Shown here one piece after another: positions 58,969 to 64,000 of a DNA stretch of 64,000 nt (its first letter is position 1; each line of letters opens with the position of its first letter). The stretch is from contig NZ_CP036262.1 in the NCBI RefSeq assembly GCF_007741495.1, positions 2,046,001 through 2,110,000 on the forward strand. Reading direction: 5' to 3'. Made by a program: the position numbers and the translations under genes. Under the pieces are notes generated by a model, which searched no databases, was not told the DNA's origin, and was given only the letters and a program-made list of their open reading frames with translations. This DNA is from Roseimaritima multifibrata (GTDB lineage Bacteria; Planctomycetota; Planctomycetia; Pirellulales; Pirellulaceae).

Positions 58969-59004
58969 CGCAAAATTATTTTCGTGGCAGTTTAGGAAAC
59001 TGGG

Positions 59005-59172
59005 TTAGATTCCCTCTTCACCTTCAATGTACTCGGGGTCTTCAAGCATCTCCTCGTCATTGCTCTCGATGCCTATTGGCTCGGATTCAACGCCGCAGCC
59101 AACAAAAGGAATTGTCAAAAAGGTGGCCAAAAGAGCAAACATTAACGTCTGGGGTAAATTCGTAAGTTTCAT
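59005..59172 (-). CDS. Small lipoprotein paired with DUF1559 protein (module 2)
   Basis: A 55-residue gene. The start is the ATG at 59170-59172 and TAA ends it at 59005-59007. A signal peptide (LPQTLMFALLATFLTIPF) ends in lipobox FVGC, followed by GVESEPIGIESNDEEMLEDPEY. The mature chain is clearly homologous to the product at 56927 (CGVE-EP-G-ESND...EPEY). It follows the second DUF1559 gene by about 107 bp. A terminator lies just downstream. Confidence 0.8.
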   Translation of the reverse strand: MKLTNLPQTLMFALLATFLTIPFVGCGVESEPIGIESNDEEMLEDPEYIEGEEGI

Positions 59173-59278
59173 TGCCTGGGAATCTTAAAAGGAAACGAGC
59201 TAAAAGCCTCGTGCTCTTCACAAAGACGGTCCCGCCGAAAAGAGTCGGCGGAACGTCGAACTGGTTTTGGACGTTCGA

Positions 59279-60355
59279 TCAATCGAACTGAGCTGGTATA
59301 CCGTCAAAGCTACCACCAAGGGCTCGGTATGTGTCGTAGTTGACCGTTTCCGACATAAACCGGACTCCGCCATCGCCAACTCCGATTAAAACTCCACTTG
59401 GATGCTGCGATCGAGCAGCGTACATGGCTCTGTCGCTGTTTGCGTGACAATCCCAAAGTTTGGAGTTGGGGGACATGTGCGTTGAGAACGAAAGGTCGTT
59501 CGAACTATATCCTCGCAACCAGCTATTTCCCCGAGCGTTGCCCGTGCTTGTGCTTGAGCTCGTGCCGGAGCCGGGATTGGGGTCAACGCACAGGTTATCT
59601 GTTGATGAAAACAATGCAAGTTGAGCTGTATAGTTCCCGCTGCCGCTGGAGGTAGCATTCACGTTCAGGCGAGGGTGACCGATCACACCTTCGGAAAGGG
59701 CGATTGTATTTGACAAACCGTCAGTGATCGCTCCGAAGTCTCTGGTTGCTCCCCTGATCGTTGCACTCTGGCGACGGATCGAATCAAAGAAACCTAGTCC
59801 TGTACCGTTCCATCGCAATACGGAGTCAGGTCCAATGCAAGCAAAGTAATTGGTTGTTGCATAGCTTGAACTTGTTGGGTGCCCGGTATTTCTTGCTCCC
59901 GAAATATCTGTCCAATTCACGTTTCCGTTTCCGCCATCGCTAGGGCAGCGGAAAGAAGAAATGACAATGGGGGCGATGTCCCAGTTTGAATTAGGGCGGT
60001 TACCCGACGACCACCAATTTGGGATCGAATAGTTGACCTGGTCGTAAATCGCCTGCTGTTCCATGTACGGCAGAATTCGGGCACGCCAGCTAATGATTTG
60101 CGAGTTCCAAGAATCACCTGGAATCGTGTCATCACGGTCTCGCAGCGGCGGGATCGCATTCATCGTGTCGTGGTAGTTGTGGACCGCAAGTCCCAACTGT
60201 TTGATGTTGTTGCTGCACTGCATGCGGCGAGCTGCTTCGCGGGCTGCTTGGACAGCGGGAAGCAAAAGTCCAACTAGGACTCCGATGATGGCAATCACCA
60301 CCAATAATTCAACCAGGGTGAAGCCTTCGTGGCTCCGTCGTTTCATGACTTTCAT
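59279..60355 (-). CDS. DUF1559 prepilin-like exported protein (module 2)
   Basis: 358 residues from the ATG at 60355, which has GGAGG six nt upstream; an ATG at 60346 is an alternative. The prepilin N-terminus (HEGFTLVELLVVIAIIG) and the DUF1559 core AVQAAREAARRMQCSNN are nearly identical to the gene at 57245, and the C-terminus again has GVGDGGVRFMSETVN. The two genes have most of their length in common, diverging mainly in the middle (around 160-270). Tandem duplication is evident. Confidence 0.95.
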   Translation of the reverse strand: MKVMKRRSHEGFTLVELLVVIAIIGVLVGLLLPAVQAAREAARRMQCSNNIKQLGLAVHNYHDTMNAIPPLRDRDDTIPGDSWNSQIISWRARILPYMEQQAIYDQVNYSIPNWWSSGNRPNSNWDIAPIVISSFRCPSDGGNGNVNWTDISGARNTGHPTSSSYATTNYFACIGPDSVLRWNGTGLGFFDSIRRQSATIRGATRDFGAITDGLSNTIALSEGVIGHPRLNVNATSSGSGNYTAQLALFSSTDNLCVDPNPGSGTSSSTSTGNARGNSWLRGYSSNDLSFSTHMSPNSKLWDCHANSDRAMYAARSQHPSGVLIGVGDGGVRFMSETVNYDTYRALGGSFDGIPAQFD

Positions 60356-60728
60356 ATAAAGCCTCCGACAAAAAGAAAATAAGAATAGAAAAGCGGCATC
60401 TGCGTTAAGCAGGTGCTTGGGCGGCGGAGTTTTTTGATGTCCGCCATCGACCACTAATTGGCCAAATCCTCTGATAAGGTTTAACGCCTATGGGTACGCC
60501 ATCAGTCGTTAAGTCCCGGTCATGGTAGGGGAGTCAGGCTTTAAGTCAACAGAAATTTGTTTTGTTAAGTTCTTGTTTAGTTGCTCGGTCAGGAATTTGG
60601 CAAACAAGGGCGTCGTGCCCGTTTTGTGTTTTTCCCTTGTTTTTGCAGGGTTTTAGGGCCCGGGGGGTGGCTCCTCCACAGTGCGGTAAGCCGGTGGTGC
60701 GCGGGGGGGATTTTTTTGCTGATCTAGC
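60356..60728. other. Intergenic leader of DUF1559 module 2
   Basis: Holds the promoter side of the second DUF1559 gene; no coding sequence is supported. The left end contains poly-T tracts and no clear repeat relation to the module 1 leader beyond TTAAG motifs. Confidence 0.35.
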
Positions 60729-60765
60729 AAAAAAAAGCCAAATCTTGGCAAAGATTTGGCTTTTT
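60729..60765. terminator. Bidirectional intrinsic terminator
   Basis: A perfect 15-nt inverted repeat (AAAAAGCCAAATCTT / AAGATTTGGCTTTTT) with loop GGCA, flanked by A- and T-runs. It serves the minus-strand cytochrome operon ending at 60875. Confidence 0.92.
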
Positions 60766-60874
60766 GCGAAACTTTTCGGCGGCGTTGAGGTTTGCCGTCC
60801 CGCAATTGCAAATGGAGGCGGTCTGCTTTCAAGCTGAGGAACTGCGAAAGCAAATGATTCGCAACGACGGCCAG

Positions 60875-62017
60875 CTATTCGTGGGACCGTCGGATCCAGT
60901 GGTCGGTGAATTCCAGCCCTTCACCGGCTGCTTTTTTCGGCATGTGGCAGTCGATGCATGACGACGAAAGAGGTTGTTCGGAGCAAGGAATCCGCGGGCT
61001 TAGCGAATCTTCATCCTGTCCCAGCTGGGGTTCGTGGGGCGTGTGGCATTCACGGCACGTGACGTTGAAGGATTCGGGATCGGAGCGAGTCGGTAAATGA
61101 GGATCGTGGCAGGAAATGCAATCGAATCGCGGGTAGTGTTTCTGTCCCTCGGCTGAATTGGATTCAAGGAAACATGGACTGAGGGCCAGACCAACGGGCG
61201 CAAAGCGGACGAGGTGGGAATGCTGTGGAGTCAATTCTTCTTCGGTCATCTCGTCGGCTCGGCGGTGGCATTCTCCGCAGCGATTGATCGATTCGAGTGC
61301 GGTCAGATCTGCCCAGGAAAAATCGAGCGGTTCGGATCCATCCGATGCGGCGTGCGCCGCCGCTCCGCTGTGGCACCGCGAGCAATCAAGGTTGGGGACC
61401 ATGTTTTCAAAATCAATCCCACCATGGCCAAAACCATCAGGGCCTGTCACTTCTCGCTGAGGCAGCCAGCTGACGTGGCATCCGAAGCAGCGTTCGGTTT
61501 CGTCGGCGTTCTCCGTTCTTCCCAGTCGTAGTGGGGTGGTTCGGATGCGATCGCTGCCGGGCGTCAGATGGATCTGGTTATCGGAATACCAGGAAAGATG
61601 CAGTTGGGTTAAGCGGTCGATCCCGTCGGGATCTTTGTCAAGCGAAACCGGAGTCATGGCGTGTTCACCAGAGCCGAACACCCAGTCAACGCGACGGGCG
61701 TAGTCCAGGTCGTCTGCTGCGAACCAAAGTTCCTTATCCCGTTGGAAGAAACGGAAGGTCCTCCCGTCAATTTCGGTTTCAGTGTCGACGAACCGGGATT
61801 GGACCGTGGGGTCGGTCCCCGGTCGAAGCGTCCTTGAATGGGGGGCGGATTGGAATTTTTCGGCGATTTCCGAGTGGCATTCGTTGCAGGTTTGGGTTTG
61901 AACTCGCAGCGTGCCAGCGGTGACGACCGATTCGGCGGGGTAATTCTTTGCGGTGATTGCATACAAAACAGCGCAGACAAGGATCAAACAGACGCAGGCA
62001 AAGAGCGATTTCTTCAT
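60875..62017 (-). CDS. Heptahaem cytochrome c
   Basis: 380 residues from the ATG at 62017. An N-terminal signal anchor (LFACVCLILVCAVLYAI) is followed by seven CxxCH sites: CNECH, CFGCH, CSRCH, CGECH, CISCH, CRECH and CIDCH. Spacing and paired clustering resemble the multihaem cytochromes with doubled cytochrome c554/NapC-like modules, located in the periplasm. The start codon follows the preceding stop by one base, so it is translationally tied to the upstream membrane/TPR-like gene. Electron partner unknown. Confidence 0.9.
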   Translation of the reverse strand: MKKSLFACVCLILVCAVLYAITAKNYPAESVVTAGTLRVQTQTCNECHSEIAEKFQSAPHSRTLRPGTDPTVQSRFVDTETEIDGRTFRFFQRDKELWFAADDLDYARRVDWVFGSGEHAMTPVSLDKDPDGIDRLTQLHLSWYSDNQIHLTPGSDRIRTTPLRLGRTENADETERCFGCHVSWLPQREVTGPDGFGHGGIDFENMVPNLDCSRCHSGAAAHAASDGSEPLDFSWADLTALESINRCGECHRRADEMTEEELTPQHSHLVRFAPVGLALSPCFLESNSAEGQKHYPRFDCISCHDPHLPTRSDPESFNVTCRECHTPHEPQLGQDEDSLSPRIPCSEQPLSSSCIDCHMPKKAAGEGLEFTDHWIRRSHE

Positions 62018-62018
62018 G

Positions 62019-64000
62019 CTACTTTTCTCCTTCTTTACCTGAGGTATCGACCGCTGGGGATTCGTTAAATCTTTCCGGTCGGTATTCAATCTCTCTAGCA
62101 AGTACCAGTTCCCGGATCGGACTGGCGAGCGGTTGCTGTTTCAGTTGGAGCACCAATTGATCGGCTAGGTCGTATGCCCCGCTTTCTAAGGCGGCACACA
62201 AGCAGCCGTAGAGAAACTGCGGTGATGCTTCATTGTAGGCTTCTTCGGCATAGTCGCTCAGCATCGCGGTCGCCCCCGATTGGATGTAGGTGTCGACCAA
62301 GATTTGCAGTGGTTCTGCCGCTGCTGGGATGTCATCCGACGTGATTGGTGGATCCGATCCTTCCATGAGTAAAAACGACGAATCGTCCGATGTGGAATTA
62401 GGCTGGTCGGTGGTGTCTGCCGCCAGGGACCGAAACCAACTGGCGGATCCGGCATCGATTCTTTCTTGGTCTGCCAGTTCCCGTTGACAGCGAAAGAAAG
62501 AAGCTAACAAGAATGGATCGCCAGGAAAACGTGCGCGGCCAACGGTCAGGACTCGGAGGGCCGCATAGTGCAAATCCATTGCCCGGAAGACTTCGGCCTG
62601 TTCAAAAATCGCTTGCGGCGAAATGGAATCGAGGGCCCCTCCAAATCGATCCCGGTCGAAAGCGGAGCCGGTCGAAGTCGGCGGTTCATACTGCCAGTAC
62701 CGGTGTTCAATCGTTTCTCGATTCTGAAGGATTTGGATCATACGGCGGACGTAGCCTTCGTCGCCAGCAAACGCAAAAGGAAGTGTTGCCGAGTCGAGCG
62801 AGAGCGGTTTCCAGGGGGTTTCCTCTAGGCCTCGGATCAGATCTAGGTTGTGGTTGGATATGCAGAGAAGCGAGGTGTCTCTTTCGGCAAACGTCAGCCA
62901 GTACCCGCCCGCCGATCCGTCGGTGCGCCAGTATCGCATCAGTCGATTGCGTTTCAGATCGCTCAGCAAACGAATGTGTTGCTCAAGGCGTCCTCGGCGG
63001 ACGGCTCGCAGCGGTATGTCTTGCAGTTGCAGTTTCTCTTGGCCTGCTAGAGGTGATGGAAGTTCGGGAAGGACCCACGCCAACATTGCCGCACTGCGGG
63101 TGGTGTCCGCAAACGCAGTCCCATGCGGATGCGTCTCCTGCAGGCTGTTGCGCAGGAGGCGGTAGTCCTGACGTTGATCGACACCCCAGCCAAACGTCGC
63201 AAAAAGCCCGCTGCTCCAGGCTGCAGCGAACAGGAGGAGTATCGGGATTCCCATACGCTTTATCACAGACCCGTCCGGCGATAAGTCGCCTGTGCATTGC
63301 ACGTCCCCAGGCGACGCAGCGACCGTCTCGATCCCGGCGATTGGGCGACGCCAGCGGAAAGCCAGGTTCCCCGTCATCCAGAGAATGGCCAAAGGGAGGT
63401 TTTGTAGCGAGGCCCAGGCAAACCACTGGGCGACTGCAAACGAGAGCAGGTCGAAGCGGTTCGTCCGCCGATTATCTGTTGTGTTGATGAAGAGGTCGAC
63501 GATCCAGGTTGCGGTCAGCGCCAAGAAGTAAAATTCTTGCCATCCCCAAGCGTTTTGCAGCATCGATCCCCACTCAGTGCCCGCAAGGACATACGTTGGG
63601 TTTGGGATGAACGGAAGCAGGGCCTGCAGTGAGTCGTTCCAGGCGAAAATTCCGCGAGGATTACAGCAGCCCCCGATGGTGATCGCGGCTAAACACGCGA
63701 CGAACCATTTGCTGGAGATCACTGTCTGCTTCCATGCATCGAACAACGCCAAAACGCAGAGGATTCCACCGAACGCGATGCCCGCTGCGAGGTTGCTCCA
63801 GACCGCGAATGCCAGCAGTAATCCCACAAACAAACTTTGTGGTGGAACATCGGCCGCTGGTTCGTCCGCGGAATCTTTTGGGGCCGTTGTGCGAAATCGA
63901 TAGAGGATCCAGAGCGGTAAACCTGCGATTCCGATTAAGTCATAAACCACCGGCTGAAGGCTTAGCGATTCGGAGAGCGTGATCGTCGTCAGTCCCAGCA
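62019..64000 (-). CDS. Large membrane protein with C-terminal helical repeats (5' end cut)
   Basis: At least 660 codons. Without a stop the frame stays open to the right window edge, so the true start is outside. About eight hydrophobic segments occupy the first third (for example LFVGLLLAFAVWSNLAAGIA), then a soluble part (about 300-640) of TPR-like helices (PQAIFEQAEVFRAMDLHYAALRVL). The first part resembles glycosyltransferase/oligosaccharyltransferase-type membrane proteins in general shape only. The cytochrome gene at 60875 follows directly. Confidence 0.75.
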   Translation of the reverse strand, partial: LGLTTITLSESLSLQPVVYDLIGIAGLPLWILYRFRTTAPKDSADEPAADVPPQSLFVGLLLAFAVWSNLAAGIAFGGILCVLALFDAWKQTVISSKWFVACLAAITIGGCCNPRGIFAWNDSLQALLPFIPNPTYVLAGTEWGSMLQNAWGWQEFYFLALTATWIVDLFINTTDNRRTNRFDLLSFAVAQWFAWASLQNLPLAILWMTGNLAFRWRRPIAGIETVAASPGDVQCTGDLSPDGSVIKRMGIPILLLFAAAWSSGLFATFGWGVDQRQDYRLLRNSLQETHPHGTAFADTTRSAAMLAWVLPELPSPLAGQEKLQLQDIPLRAVRRGRLEQHIRLLSDLKRNRLMRYWRTDGSAGGYWLTFAERDTSLLCISNHNLDLIRGLEETPWKPLSLDSATLPFAFAGDEGYVRRMIQILQNRETIEHRYWQYEPPTSTGSAFDRDRFGGALDSISPQAIFEQAEVFRAMDLHYAALRVLTVGRARFPGDPFLLASFFRCQRELADQERIDAGSASWFRSLAADTTDQPNSTSDDSSFLLMEGSDPPITSDDIPAAAEPLQILVDTYIQSGATAMLSDYAEEAYNEASPQFLYGCLCAALESGAYDLADQLVLQLKQQPLASPIRELVLAREIEYRPERFNESPAVDTSGKEGEK

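Overview
The window looks like chromosome of a marine-type planctomycete, most likely Pirellulaceae (Rhodopirellula relatives). This is inferred from gene content: two DUF1559 prepilin-like proteins each followed by a tiny lipoprotein, an exported formylglycine sulfatase, a ThuA/DUF1080 sugar-processing protein, a Tat-exported Gfo/Idh/MocA oxidoreductase, exported prolyl peptidases, multihaem cytochromes, and repeat-rich intergenic DNA. No rRNA, tRNA or CRISPR array was recognised.

Layout. 0.3-7.2 kb: fused membrane/spermidine-synthase-like protein, sulfatase, single-domain response regulator, a gene-poor stretch with a solitary MITE-like element, and a DedA protein. 7.4-13.4 kb: small stress/envelope genes (glycine-zipper protein, Pmp3/YqaE) and a coupled minus-strand operon (epimerase, VKOR-like, SPW-repeat) followed by a membrane protein whose N-terminal half resembles a catalytically dead metzincin. 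13.5-19.8 kb: an aa3-type cytochrome oxidase operon (subunit II with fused cytochrome c, fused subunit I-III, small membrane protein, CtaG, tri-haem cytochrome c, DUF1990). 20.0-26.8 kb: an SDR, then a compact five-gene minus-strand operon (TPR protein, WXG100-like protein, helical protein, second WXG100-like protein, 1311-aa FtsK/SpoIIIE ATPase) that looks like a divergent type VII-like secretion or conflict module. This is the strongest candidate for an undescribed system.

27-41 kb: Zn-alcohol dehydrogenase, ThuA-DUF1080 protein, a DHDPS-family protein, and a hydroxyproline catabolic operon (4-hydroxyproline 2-epimerase, FAD-dependent D-amino acid oxidase, DHDPS-type deaminase) followed by an exported Xaa-Pro-type peptidase. 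Together these suggest use of collagen-like or hydroxyproline-rich peptides. Next come a small membrane protein, GAPDH, a methyltransferase and a 1.6-kb array of MITE-like repeats and evolving microsatellites.

41.8-49 kb: glutamate synthase gltD/gltB and a LysR regulator. 49.4-56.8 kb: a Tat-exported oxidoreductase whose 3' end has been tandemly amplified (four 127-bp copies), a REP-associated tyrosine transposase, about 2 kb of nested REP-like hairpins and a DPP-IV-like peptidase whose last codons lie in degenerate repeat DNA. 56.9-64 kb: two DUF1559 + mini-lipoprotein modules, then a heptahaem cytochrome c and a membrane/TPR-like protein cut by the window end. Product names are by recognition of motifs and family resemblance; no database search was run.
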